Positions 10,846-21,990 of a DNA stretch of 64,000 nucleotides are shown here, piece after piece; positions within the stretch are counted from its first letter, which is position 1, and every line of letters begins with the position of its first letter. The stretch is from Bryoerythrophyllum caledonicum. Its lineage: Eukaryota; Streptophyta; Bryopsida; Pottiales; Pottiaceae. Both the position numbers and the translations under genes were made by a program. The notes below the pieces were generated by a model, which did not search any database, was not told the DNA's origin, and saw only the letters and a list, made by a program, of their open reading frames with translations. The stretch covers positions 1,674,001-1,738,000 of the forward strand of contig OZ020525.1 of NCBI GenBank assembly GCA_963971425.1. Direction: 5' to 3'.

Positions 10846-13800
10846 ATGTGCAGCCATAATGTTCCTATGTTTTTAATAGTGATAATGGAGAGCCGCACGA
10901 TTCAGACTCCTTCGATACGGCCACACATCCAAATGGATAATATACATTCCAATAGCTCAGTGGGGGCTCGTTTAGTACGAGCAGCACGTGCAAGGCAAAT
11001 TCAACAGAGATCTGTTGGGATCATGACATCTGAATTAGATACGGCCGTAGAATTGCTTTCTGAGAGAGGAGATGTGGTGGGCTTAGCAACTAGGGAGCAT
11101 GCATTCAAAAGTGGCATGGAATTGAATGGGTCGAAGTTGTTCCCATACGAGGTGGCGGTGCGTATCACTAGGGTAGATGATGCATTGCATTGGACCGGAG
11201 AGATTGTAGGAGAACGCCTTGGCATGTGTATGGGCTTGATCATTCGTTGGCATCGGTCTTTGCTACGTGTAGTGGCTGTAGAACCTGATATTACAGGTGT
11301 CCATGGTGACATTGGATCACAGATAGCGCCTGCACAAGTGATGGCTCCAGAATTTAATTTCCCTGAGTTCATCAACACACCTGGATCCACCCAGAGGTCT
11401 CGACGCAGTAGTCAAGCTTCTAACGCCATAGATGAAAATTCGCCGTTTTCCCAGCCTACTCCCTCAAATATCCAAGATTTGCCCCATGTAGATGGATTTT
11501 CTTATCTGAGACCAGCACGTCGTCCCTATTCTATGCAAAATAGGAGAAGGAGAGATTCAAGGGAGACATCATTGACAGAAGCTGGACCATTCAAGGTATC
11601 GCTTAGAAGCGTGCAAATTGCAATGGCACAAGGAGGATGCAAACGCAATTGTTTGAGGGACGTTCCAGCAAGGTATCTATTGGACATGCGATATAATGCA
11701 TGGGCTACTGAGTTTTCAGTACGAAGTACGTGGATGAGACAGATGTTGGTTTCTTTTTATACAAGGACGGAAGGAACTCGTCGAGATAAGTTTGTAACAA
11801 AGTTAGATGGGAAAGAAATTTGCAATGCTTGCTACGCTCTTGGGGTTGGATATTCACAGAGGCGCTTTAAGCAATTGAAGAAGGACTGTCTAATATATGG
11901 GAGAGTGACATCGATTCACGGCAATACCCTTTCAGATCCGATCAGAGAGAGCACTAGAATGTCTGCAGCAGATGCTTGCTTTAAATCATTTGTCGATGAA
12001 GCTGGTTGTCCTCAACCTCATCGTTGTATTCGCCGTAAGAGTGACAACGAAGTGGTGCCTCTCATTCTCCTTCCTATGAATACAGCCAAATTTGATGTAT
12101 TCAATTACGTGAACGAGGAGGTCAAGAGAATTTGTAATGGAGAAACCATTTCTATGAGTTCGTTCCGGAGGATGTGGCGCATCAAATATCCCCACGTTCA
12201 GGTACCTCCATTCTCAAGATTCTCAAAGTGTTATCATTGTTGGGAGTATAAATGTGCCATGGAGGGAACCACCAATGCGGATGCAAGGATAAAGATAAAG
12301 GAGTTGTTTATGTTGCATCTGCGCAACCAGATGGAAGAACGTAGGCATTATTGGATATTCAAGAGGTCGTGTTATATTAGCCCTGAGTTGTACATGTGCA
12401 TCATAGTGGATGGCATGGACCAAAATACGACCATGGTACCGAGGATGCGTCAGACTGTGAAGAACATTGAACACCGATTTGTGAAGACCCATCTATGTGG
12501 TGCTCTTGTACATGGGATTGGTTTATATTGCGACGTGTGGTTTGGGGCTCACCACAAACACGATAGCAACCAAGTCGTGAGTACATTGTTGTACGTGATA
12601 GGAGATGTGTTGCGGAGGAGGGGCTTTTTGCCACCAACACTGCGAATTCAGGCGGACAACTGCACACGTGAGAACAAAAACATTTATATGTTTGCTCTAT
12701 GTGCTACATTGGTGGGATTGGGGTTTTTTCAGGAGGTAGAACTATCTTTTCTCATAGTGGGCCATACACACGAAGATATTGATCAACGCTTCAGTTGTAT
12801 ATCAAATACGTTGAAGAGGTCGGACGTGGATTCGTTGAAGGAAATGATGAGTCTTATAGAACGAGGAACATCCCCTACGGAGGCATTTGTTAGCGCGCGG
12901 CTGCTAGAGAATGTATGGGATTGGAAAATGTTCATAACTCCTCACTTATTGACAGGTCAGGATTCATTGGTGGGCATAACATTTCCGCACCACATGCGAT
13001 TCTATATGGACAATCGAGAAGGGACTCGTGAGGTTCGAGTACAACACAAGCATTATTGCAAGGATCCATGGGGACCGGAGGTAGGGACGAAAACTTTGAG
13101 GTCATTGCCAAATAGGGATGAGCGACCATCGTTTGCGGAAGTATTTGCAGCGGACGAACGGGAGTTGAAGGCGTTGGATGACTTCATTACATATAAACAA
13201 AGGTGCATTCAACGGTTGCAGCATGAGGACAAGAATCGTGAGGCAAAAGTAGAGGCTGAAAGATTGAAACTCTATTTAGCTCAATTTCCACACAAAGACC
13301 GTAGCAATGAGCATCGTACCTCACCGTTTTGGCCTTCAGAGTTTTCCAACATCGGACCTACAGAGAGTGCATCTTTGGATGTAATGGATGGTGCAAGTGA
13401 AGAAAATCGCGAGGTACATGTCGTAGAGCAGGTAGTGGCCATGCTTCCAAATGCCGAGGCTCGAGGATACTTTGGTCCTCGTAGAGGAAGACCCTCTAAT
13501 CAAGCAGTGCGTAGGGCACAACAAATAGAGCGCAACTATGTTGAGGAACGCGCCGAAGAAGGAGCAATGTATGAAGGTAATCACGACCCATTTCCACCAT
13601 TTAATCCACAATCTGATATCCGTTGTGGACAGTTTGTAGCCTTGAGTGTTGATCGAGCAGAGATAGAAGGCGGTGTACCATTCTATGTGGGGAAAGTGAT
13701 TGAGGAAGGAAAAAACCGATGGAGACTTAAGATTAAAGTTTGTTGGTATTGGCCCATCATCCAAAGGGGGGTTGCTGATGGACATGGATCTTCTGCACAA

Positions 13801-14076
13801 CGATATGCGAATTGCATGGATTCATTCTGGGAGCCATCTGGGGAGAACCATAGTTGGGTAGAGAAAGATGCATGCATTTTTTCATGGGTAGACACACCGG
13901 AAAGAACCATGTCCGGGGCCAACGGGTGCAGAAAGCGCAATGTATTTGGAGTGCAAGTTGAAAGCAGGATTCGCATTCTTCAATCGGCAAAGGCTCACAT
14001 CCTACAATATATTGCAATGCAAACCGAAGCTATCGATGACGACCGTTTGCAAGCAGCCCTAAATTCTATGGAGTAG
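10846..14076 (+). CDS. DUF7869-type protein, candidate transposase
   Basis: Single open frame of 1076 codons. The ATG at 10846 is the first in frame; MESRTIQTPS at 10885 is an equally good start, because the first 13 residues read like spliced-out or upstream DNA. Residues 1-230 are variable and Arg/Ser-rich. From about 250 the DUF7869 layout appears: a Cys pair (CKRNCL), DGKEICNACYALG near 321-333, FSKCYHCWEYKC near 459-470, then the conserved core with IIVDGMDQN (519-527), KHDSNQ (571-576), QADNCTRENKN (602-612) and VGHTHEDIDQ (638-647). Spacing of D522 or D525, D604 and E643 or D646 fits an RNase-H-like DDE/DDD active site, which I infer and have not shown. The product would act in the nucleus on the element's inverted repeats. 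The ORF is complete and undamaged. It is divergent from the 1314-aa gene. Confidence 0.85.
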   Translation: MCSHNVPMFLIVIMESRTIQTPSIRPHIQMDNIHSNSSVGARLVRAARARQIQQRSVGIMTSELDTAVELLSERGDVVGLATREHAFKSGMELNGSKLFPYEVAVRITRVDDALHWTGEIVGERLGMCMGLIIRWHRSLLRVVAVEPDITGVHGDIGSQIAPAQVMAPEFNFPEFINTPGSTQRSRRSSQASNAIDENSPFSQPTPSNIQDLPHVDGFSYLRPARRPYSMQNRRRRDSRETSLTEAGPFKVSLRSVQIAMAQGGCKRNCLRDVPARYLLDMRYNAWATEFSVRSTWMRQMLVSFYTRTEGTRRDKFVTKLDGKEICNACYALGVGYSQRRFKQLKKDCLIYGRVTSIHGNTLSDPIRESTRMSAADACFKSFVDEAGCPQPHRCIRRKSDNEVVPLILLPMNTAKFDVFNYVNEEVKRICNGETISMSSFRRMWRIKYPHVQVPPFSRFSKCYHCWEYKCAMEGTTNADARIKIKELFMLHLRNQMEERRHYWIFKRSCYISPELYMCIIVDGMDQNTTMVPRMRQTVKNIEHRFVKTHLCGALVHGIGLYCDVWFGAHHKHDSNQVVSTLLYVIGDVLRRRGFLPPTLRIQADNCTRENKNIYMFALCATLVGLGFFQEVELSFLIVGHTHEDIDQRFSCISNTLKRSDVDSLKEMMSLIERGTSPTEAFVSARLLENVWDWKMFITPHLLTGQDSLVGITFPHHMRFYMDNREGTREVRVQHKHYCKDPWGPEVGTKTLRSLPNRDERPSFAEVFAADERELKALDDFITYKQRCIQRLQHEDKNREAKVEAERLKLYLAQFPHKDRSNEHRTSPFWPSEFSNIGPTESASLDVMDGASEENREVHVVEQVVAMLPNAEARGYFGPRRGRPSNQAVRRAQQIERNYVEERAEEGAMYEGNHDPFPPFNPQSDIRCGQFVALSVDRAEIEGGVPFYVGKVIEEGKNRWRLKIKVCWYWPIIQRGVADGHGSSAQRYANCMDSFWEPSGENHSWVEKDACIFSWVDTPERTMSGANGCRKRNVFGVQVESRIRILQSAKAHILQYIAMQTEAIDDDRLQAALNSME

Positions 14077-14618
14077 ATAGTGTGCCTTTTTTAGAGTATA
14101 CTAGTTGTGTATGGTAATTGATATATACTGTATGTGTAAGAGTAGTATATTCTAAGGGTGATGTAAGACGTTATGTCATTAATCCTTTAGAGTAAAGCTG
14201 TGTTTACTATCGGTGCTAAGTCCAATTGTTGAAGCATCTATATTTAGTTTTCACCATTGTATGCATTATGTACTATGTAGAATATCTTTTAATCAACTGC
14301 CAACCCTTGCAAAAAGTATGTTTTTTTGTAATTACGTCTGTTTATATATTACAATTCTTCAAATCTATCTTTGGAATATTGTGAAACTATATTAAATACA
14401 CATTTATCTAGTATTAACGAAGGGATACCACAAATTAGTTGAAAATGCCAAAAAATCGCTTCCAATATGAACAACCATAATTGTACATAATATTGTTGCA
14501 GAAGCTCAATTTTTTTTCCTTAGGAAAACATTTTTTTTCTTTGATTTTTTTTTTTTTTTTTCAATTTTGCCACTTTTGTTCGCAATGGCCGCCGTTGTAC
14601 CCAAGTGCACTTTTAAAT
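14077..14618. other. Right subterminal region of the transposon
   Basis: AT-rich non-coding DNA between the DUF7869 stop and the right inverted repeat, including a long T-run near 14540-14562. A second copy of CCAAGTGCAC lies at 14601-14610. It probably holds the 3' end of the DUF7869 transcript. Confidence 0.5.
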
Positions 14619-14649
14619 GGCCAAGTGCATAATTGCTTAATTGCGTGTT
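14619..14649 (-). repeat. Right terminal inverted repeat
   Basis: The reverse complement begins AACACGCAATTAAGCAATTA and matches the left repeat at 30 of 31 positions. It is followed by AAAC (14650-14653), the repeated target site. Confidence 0.85.
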
Positions 14650-14653
14650 AAAC

Positions 14654-17600
14654 ATGAAGATGTAAATCAATTGTCTTTTAAACCTGGCACATTGTCAAGG
14701 CTTTACAAGACTTCAAAACCAATAATCATAGAGTGATAAAATCCATAAATTATAAGCCTTATATATATGTATTAAAAAAATTCAAAGGAAAATGAGTTCA
14801 TTCAAATGTTTATAAAATATTATAAACTACAATAACTACATATTGATTGATCATTTGCAATCAACTTCAGTGATATTTTAACAAGATTCTTTTGTTGAAG
14901 ATGTTGAATCACTCATTTTTCTTTTATGCATCAACAAATTCAAGTGCATTTACATTGTTACAATATCAATAGCAAAATAAATTGGAAACGGGAATCAAAT
15001 TTAAATTGCACCAATTCCACCAAATGTATTATGATGGTATAATGTAATATTTTCATGGAGTAATTTAATTGTGAATTTATGCTATTTCCAACAAACATTA
15101 CTTATCAATTAATGGTCTTACAATGGTTGTGTAGAAATCCATTGAGCTCATTGATGATTTAAAGCACAGCTTTGTTCACTACAAAATTCTACATTCATGC
15201 TATTAATACCATGAATACTTGATTCCTATTTTGTATATAAAAATTGAAACTCTTCATGTAGGAATTATTCTATAGGAATTCATTACATTGCATAATAAAA
15301 CTGTAATGCATGGGCAAAAAATATGTCTTCCTCTATAATCATTTCTAAGATATCTACTGAAGCTTGACACAATAACTCCTCATTTAAAAAATAAAGCTTA
15401 TTGAATTATTTTTTAAATATGGTCTTTGAGTAATCAATTCTCCAAGTTACTGGCAACAACCAACAAGACTTAAAAGGTCATTAAATACAACTTGTAATTT
15501 CATGAAGAATGTTGATTTCTTTCATTTTTTTATTGCATCTTTGTGCATATTATATAAGTCTTAAGGATTTAAATTCAACACTGTAGTGCCAAATATTTTA
15601 TTATTTCTAATGATAGTTATTGGCATAAAAACTATTGTAAATTTTTTTGTTTTCATTTGAGTATAAAAGTAATTATTTTTTAATAATTATTGTAATTACT
15701 TTTCAAATCCAACCCTTGCATACAATATTCTTTCTTATATTGATTGAAAATTTTACCTGTAAATAATACAAATAGATATTTAGTTTACACCTTTAAAAAA
15801 TTTCCACCATTTGAGATCATAGTAGATGTAAATTTGTTCCAATGTAATAAGTTACTAATTCTATAAATATTAAGCTTCCATGAGAATAATAAAATTTCAT
15901 AATAGAATATACAATTTGCACAAACGTTTTTTGATCCCTTTTGTGTGATTTATCAATGTATATAAATTTTAATGCCTAAGGTATTAATGAAAATTTGATC
16001 ACTCTACTAATTTATGAAAGTCATATATTTTCTAGAAATTATCTAAACTTGATTTAAGTTTTTATTACTTAGATTGAAGGAACTACACCAAACATCAAAC
16101 ATACATGTATAATTAATCAAAACATTGAATACTTGAGAAACCCTAATTTTACCTATCCATCTATAATTTTTTTTGGTTTCATTGTTGCCTGATACATGAT
16201 ATGCATGAGCATTTTCTCAAAGTTGTAACAATATTAAAACAATTTTGTTTGTAAACAATGTCTTAAATTTTGATGTTACAAGAAATGGATCATATAGTTT
16301 TCATCAATAAAATATCTAAGAATTATTAAAAGTCATTAAATCATTGGTGAAATAATGTGTAACCATCATTGTCAACACACTAGAATCAATACACAAACAT
16401 TAACAAGTGTATTGTAAAGTAACTTCAACTATTGAAAAAGTACATTTCATAAATATATAATGATGCATTTGGTAGATAGTCATGTTCATAGATATATTTC
16501 TCTTCAATACCAAATCAACAAATGTCCAAAGAAAGAAAAGGTTGCATCTAAAAAATATATAACATATAAATATAATATATACAAAAACAAACAATTTTTT
16601 TTTTTACACATATAATTTTGAATTTTGATTTTGATTGTATTATTGTGTTTCTTAATTGTAAAAGAATATTCAAATTTCAATAAGACACTTTATTAAGTGT
16701 CACTTGAAAGATACTAAACAAAACTTGCCATGTAAGAATCTTTAAATAACACCTTACTAGGTTATCATTGAAAGGTTTTGATGATAAAAATTGACTTGTC
16801 ATAGACGTACACAATTCTTTTACATTATCATAATGGATTAGTGGAAACCCATGTCCTCTAATACAATATGTAGAATCATAATTTTAGAATTGTATGTGTA
16901 GCAATTATATTTCCGGTACCATCCAAATCTAGAAATTTAGAGGCCGATATTCAAATTTACTATTAAATCTACAATTTGTAAATTAACAAGATTCAAAGAC
17001 ATGTGAACTTAGATGAATCTGAAAAAAATAAAAAATAAAAGATCTAATGAATGAAGTAAATATGTAAATAAATAAATAAATACATAATAAATCAACTAAT
17101 TTATTAGTTGATAATTTTTAGGATTGTATGTGTAGAAATTATTTTTCTATGTGTGGTATGTAATGGTATTCCAAAATTAAATATTTATTCTATTATAAGC
17201 CAAATTCTAGCAATACATTATATTTGAAGGATACCTCCAAATGACACATTTCTATCAAAGGGCATGTTAACGGTTTAAAAAAAGGAGGACTATATGAAAA
17301 TAAATTCTATTAAAAAAAGAAGAAGAACTTCGGCTCCCTTGTAAAGTGTCTATTCCTTCAATCACTAAATCCATGTTGACCAGACATTAGTTTAGTAGTA
17401 TGGAATCTAATTCTATTATACATATAGACAAGTATAGACCTCCATTGTCTTTGACGAAGCAAGGACAATCCCTAATGAAGTTGACGTATGTAAATGCAAA
17501 ATTCAAACCACTTTACAAAAAATTACATCATCAGTTTAGAGTCAAATGGAAATTGCCTACAACTATCAAAGCACTTTGTTGTAAACAATATAATTATGCA

Positions 17601-17924
17601 TCACACATTTGTCATCATCCAATTCTTTTTAAAAAAAACAAAAAGTTTTTAGAAGCCGCCACAAAGGAAAATACAAAATAGAATTGTCTATATGAAAAAT
17701 TGTCCTTAGATGGACAATTGCCAACTTTCGTATGTATTTGTTCCTACAATTTGTTAATAGTCATAATATACACAACACAGACTGGAAACTACTAGCAACA
17801 TATTAGAAAAGGAATTTGGCCCTCTCAATAACCAAATGAATCTATGGCATGAATGCAACATACTCCCAACAATCACCTGTAATGATTTCCGCCTCAATCA
17901 CTTAGATCAAGCAACGGCGTTCAA
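14654..17924. other. AT-rich spacer, no gene seen
   Basis: About 3.3 kb of very AT-rich DNA. Open frames are short and of low-complexity composition; I can support no gene, RNA or mobile element in it. A short hairpin (TTGTCC/GGACAA) near 17700-17720 is close to where the Helitron's 3' end would be expected. Confidence 0.5.
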
Positions 17925-20900
17925 CGAGTCTAGTGCCATTGTACAGTTTGTTTGATGCATTCAAATTAACGGAAAGCATCATGGGTATACCAACTTTGAG
18001 CATAAGTTTATAAAGTCGCTACTTGACGACTTCTAGCGCATTCTAGAAGACACTTGAAATTACGTTGGCGCCATCTTCATTGTCCACTTTGACAACACTC
18101 AAATAAACTTGATTTGCCCCAGAAACCATTTCACACAACAACACCAATTTCTGATATGCCATCGTTGCACGCAGCAAAAATAGAGCAACTGCTTAAAAAA
18201 TCTTTACCGTCACGACCAGTTGCAATTTCTGAGTAAATTGTGTTGATTAGGCCCTTCATAGTTTGCTAAAGTAAGACCATATTTGACGGACAACAAACAT
18301 AATCTTCCTCAACAATGTCAAACTTGCCCTCTCTAAGCGCAAGAAGTCAATCCGCAAACGTCTGATTTTCCAAGCCAGCAAACGTTATAGAGGCTAAAAC
18401 ATCACACATATTTCAATGTAAGTTGCAAACTTCAACATGGATCTACAGAGAGGACTCTTTTATTAATGTTGCAACAACGTGTCAACGTCGTCGCAAGCCC
18501 TTTACAAATAGTTGTAGAAACTTGCCTAAAATCAGAAAAATTTTGCCGCACATCATGAAAGTGATTCTTCCAAAGAGCAAATATTGTCTGGTTATGTCGT
18601 AGGGCGTACACTTGACAGCCTCAAAAGCAAGCTTGTGGACCACAAGCGCCTTGTCCCAAAGAATGAGTTTTGTCTATCATAGTCGTTTTGTCAAATCACT
18701 TTGGATGCAGATGCTATGCTCAATAATCGAGTCCAGTTAAATCTTGAATGAGCCGTCCTAAGTTTGTGTAGCAACCATGCGGCAATTCTGGACAAAGCAA
18801 GAGCCATCGCAATCTGATTTTGTTCATGCACGGACTTCATGATTAGATTCTTCAAGTACGTCTTTCTGGCACCACCTAGTCCATTAATAAAATAAATCAT
18901 GTCAAAGATGTCAAACATGATTGTGTTGTAAATGTCTTGTTGCTTGTTATTGAATGTTTTAATATGTTGTAGAACCTCTTCTATCAATTGTGTGCCATTG
19001 CTATTGAGTTGCTTCAAAATTAGCTAACAATTACTTTACATGACATGTAGGCTGCAACAAATTAAAATCTTTCAATTTAAGCAATCAAATTCAATGCGAG
19101 TATTGATTGCAAGAATTTGAGCAATTAAGTTCAATGCAAGACTGTAGATCTACTTCTTTGAGAACAACTCCACTCTACTTTGTTGTAATTGATACCAACA
19201 ATTGTTTGATAAACTTTCACGAAATTGCTTTCATAACGTTGTGGGGCTGCTCGTGGTCCATGAATCTTTATGGTTACAAAAAATAAATGGAGTTGCAATG
19301 CATGACTGCCAAATTACAACACTACAGTCTTATGGAGGAATTGCTCCCACTTTTCATCATTTCTCGTAAAATTCAAGTGCAACACATATAACTTTGAAGG
19401 TATCAAAGACAATGCCTTCAAAGGTACGTTGCAGGTTTAGAAAGGATGTTGTGCCCTTCACCACTGCCGAAAGTATCCGGAGAAAGTATCTTTTGCCGAC
19501 CAATGGATGACAAAGTGGAGATGCTCTATTGCAAATCCTTCTTTTAGATTGTCCATTTCTTCTATGGCTACTAGGTGAAACGCACTGGGAAGTCCACGTA
19601 GAATGTCTAATTGGCAAACGGCATTGTCCAATTTGTCTCAAACCATTCATTCATAGTTGTCTTCATGGCTTAATCCGCATTAAGTATATCCGCCAAATTT
19701 TTGACTGCATTATAAATCACATATGATCATTTTGTAGACGGACTTGCAAACGTTGAACTGCTCCAAAACCATCATGCATTAGAAATCCAAATATCCTCCA
19801 TGCTGTTGAAATATCGAGCATCAATATTTCTTGAATCTTGTTGATGCTTTTTTAGACTAGAATTTCTCAATCGTTACCTTTGGAAACGTGTGTAAAAACG
19901 TACTTCACAGTGGTGATCACCGAACATACTTATAGAAAAAAAATAGAAATTATTTCAAAAGATCAAAATAATAATTTTATCTTTAAACTGTAACGTACAA
20001 CAATGAACAAAGGGCACAAAAATTTACCTCGACCATATTGTGTGCGTTGTACTTTGACACCAAATATAGATTGTGTGGTACTATTCAATGGTTGTCAATA
20101 TGACAACCTTTATTGTCAACGGATAAGTGTATGTTGTCTCTAATGATGTATACAAAATAGTCATCTCTATTGACTCATGTTTCTTTGCGTAAGTCATGAG
20201 GGTACCGCTTGGTACATTTACCATCTTATATGCAAGGGGCGTTAGGATTCGGCGCATTGCACGACATTTGCACCAAGAAGCATCTCATTGTCTTGTACGC
20301 CTTGGAGTGAGTAACTGAATTTGGAAGTTTGGCAATTACTATTGAATCGATCTCCTCTATAGTCCTCAATTTTGATTGGTCGTCAAGAATCAATAACATG
20401 TATGTGCGCGAAAGATCTCTTTTTAAAATTCATTCATCCAAATGTACCATAACACATTGCCAATACTTTGTGTCCTTCAAAATTTGCCATCAGGTATTCG
20501 AGTCTCAAGTTGAAGACACGTACAACTAAATCCGGAGAATCATGTGATGTCTAATCGGGTATAAGTTCTATGGTTATCTTGGGCCATTTTGGGTCGCATG
20601 TGAACGTCACGAAAAGGTCTGCCTATCCAAACATGCACACTATGGTCATGGCGTCCTAATAGCGATGATTCATTTGACACCTGCCCACAAAAAATGATGA
20701 GAAAAAAATAAACATTTGTCCAATTGGTAATGGATTGTCGTCTCTAATATTTAAAGCATCCACCACTCTTTTGTAAAGTTCACATTGCATGTCGTTTCAA
20801 TTATTATTGATAAGCTTCAATTGGTTTTATTCATCATATTTTCATGCAACCGCCATGTACTAATGTAGCAAGTGATCAACATAATTATGCACTCGTTGCA

Positions 20901-21990
20901 ATTGCGTTGGTGAAGAATATTTGTGTTAATCTAGATCTGCGTCACTCTCCTTGATTTGCCCTTGCCTCTGACACCATTTGGATCTATTTCCGCAAACTTT
21001 GAGCCTTTAAATTTAAAGCCTTTCGATAGGATGTTTGGGGACTATCTTTGACGCCTATGTAGAAAAAGAAGCACATAATGCAGTGAAAAATATGCAAAAT
21101 GTAAGGTTGTAAATTGTAATCCGTTGAAGAGGCCCATTTACCATATTGACAACAATATCCCAGTCTAGTGTTGTGCAATTATAGCCGCTGCCAACAATGA
21201 TTGCACCAAACTCATTGGCTACAGGGATGTTGTACTTTTGTCCATCTTGGGTCCATAGAGCCAATAAACAAAATACTAGGTCCATAATCGCTTCCTCTAT
21301 CAATTGTGGATGTAAGGGTTGTGCTCTAATAACATGTTCTGGAACAATTCCATTATATTGCAATCTAGACTTTCAAAGTTCCCATTTGTTCATTTAGAAT
21401 AGTTTGCTTATTCACAATATATAACTGAAAAACTTGTAATTCTCCCTTTTTTGTTGATAAAAGGTTGTCATTCTATAATTTAGCGGGCCTTGAATACAAA
21501 AGGTGTAGTTTCCATCTTAAGCAAAGCGCCAATCAATATTGGCACCTAGAGGTGTGAACACCAAAGCGTTGTTGTATGTTTGAATAGATTCTCTAGAATA
21601 TTTTATTTTCATGTGTCTGCTTGCAGAAATCTTTGTGGTGGGCGAGGAGGCGCCATTAGTTATCGAAGCTCAACTTTTCCTTGATCACAAGATATAGTGA
21701 ATAATAGCTTGGCTAGTATGGAGCTTCTTCCGGTGATGCGCTCTTCTAGCTAATGCAATGCACGACAAGCGTCACAATGGATGTTCATTGGCTAAAGTAC
21801 ATGTTGTATGATGCCAACCGCACCATCAATTACACAACCACTAACGACATATCCAGGATTGCAGCATGTGCTGCTTGACGTGCTTGACAATCATTCTCCT
21901 AGACAGCCGCAACAACTTTCTTTGTTTACTCGCGCCCCCCTCCCGCTTTTGAAGTTCGGCATTACGTGCTTGACACTCATCATTTATGCA
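17925..21990 (-). pseudogene. Helitron Rep/PIF1-helicase remnant
   Basis: Read on the minus strand, this 4 kb carries Helitron RepHel motifs in the right order but with many frameshifts and stops. Near 21990-21860 there is an N-terminal basic RQARNAELQKRE-like stretch. Near 21250-21130 is NIPVANEFGAIIVG then DIVVNMVNGPLQRI. Near 20632-20575 is DLFVTFTCDPKWPKI, followed by VFNLRLEYLM and a decayed HUH motif (FAHIHV) near 20410. Near 19510-19363 are GKRYFLRILSAVVKGTTSF and TFKVICVALEF. The PIF1 Walker A is damaged (FINGLGGARKTYL, near 18890), then LILWDKALVVHKLAFEAV near 18670. LKVGIPMMLSVNLNAS and NGTRLV lie near 17990-17930. Known Helitrons transpose by rolling circle using these two domains; this copy is dead. 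I could not fix its TC and CTRR ends. Confidence 0.85.
18691..19017 (-). pseudogene. Helitron PIF1 helicase fragment, longest open piece
   Basis: This is the longest open segment of the Helitron remnant (108 codons). It contains LNSNGTQLIEEVLQHIKTFN then the Walker A region INGLGGARKTYL, where the usual GxGGTGKT has lost its glycine-threonine pair to A and R. It continues with IAMALALSRIAAWLLH, matching the helicase Ia segment, and HKLRTAHSRF. The lost Walker A residues alone would abolish ATP binding. Confidence 0.8.

Larger units (their letters stand above)
1952..14649. mobile_element. 12.7 kb two-gene DNA transposon (DUF7869 type)
   Basis: The element is bounded by 31-bp inverted repeats that match at 30 of 31 positions (1952-1982 and 14619-14649, outermost bases AACACGCAATTAAGCAATTA) and by a 4-bp AAAC duplication. 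Just inside both ends the motif AAGTGCACT recurs; at the left it forms an imperfect palindrome with the end of the inverted repeat. Two long intronless genes are transcribed from the middle outwards: a 1314-aa protein leftwards and a DUF7869-type protein rightwards. About 570 and 540 bp of non-coding DNA separate their stops from the inverted repeats. The central 4.3 kb holds nested MITE copies, 20-bp tandem repeats, two 22-bp palindromes and a 200-N gap, so it has grown by later insertion. Both ORFs are intact and the inverted repeats almost identical, suggesting recent activity. I cannot place it in a named superfamily. Confidence 0.8.
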
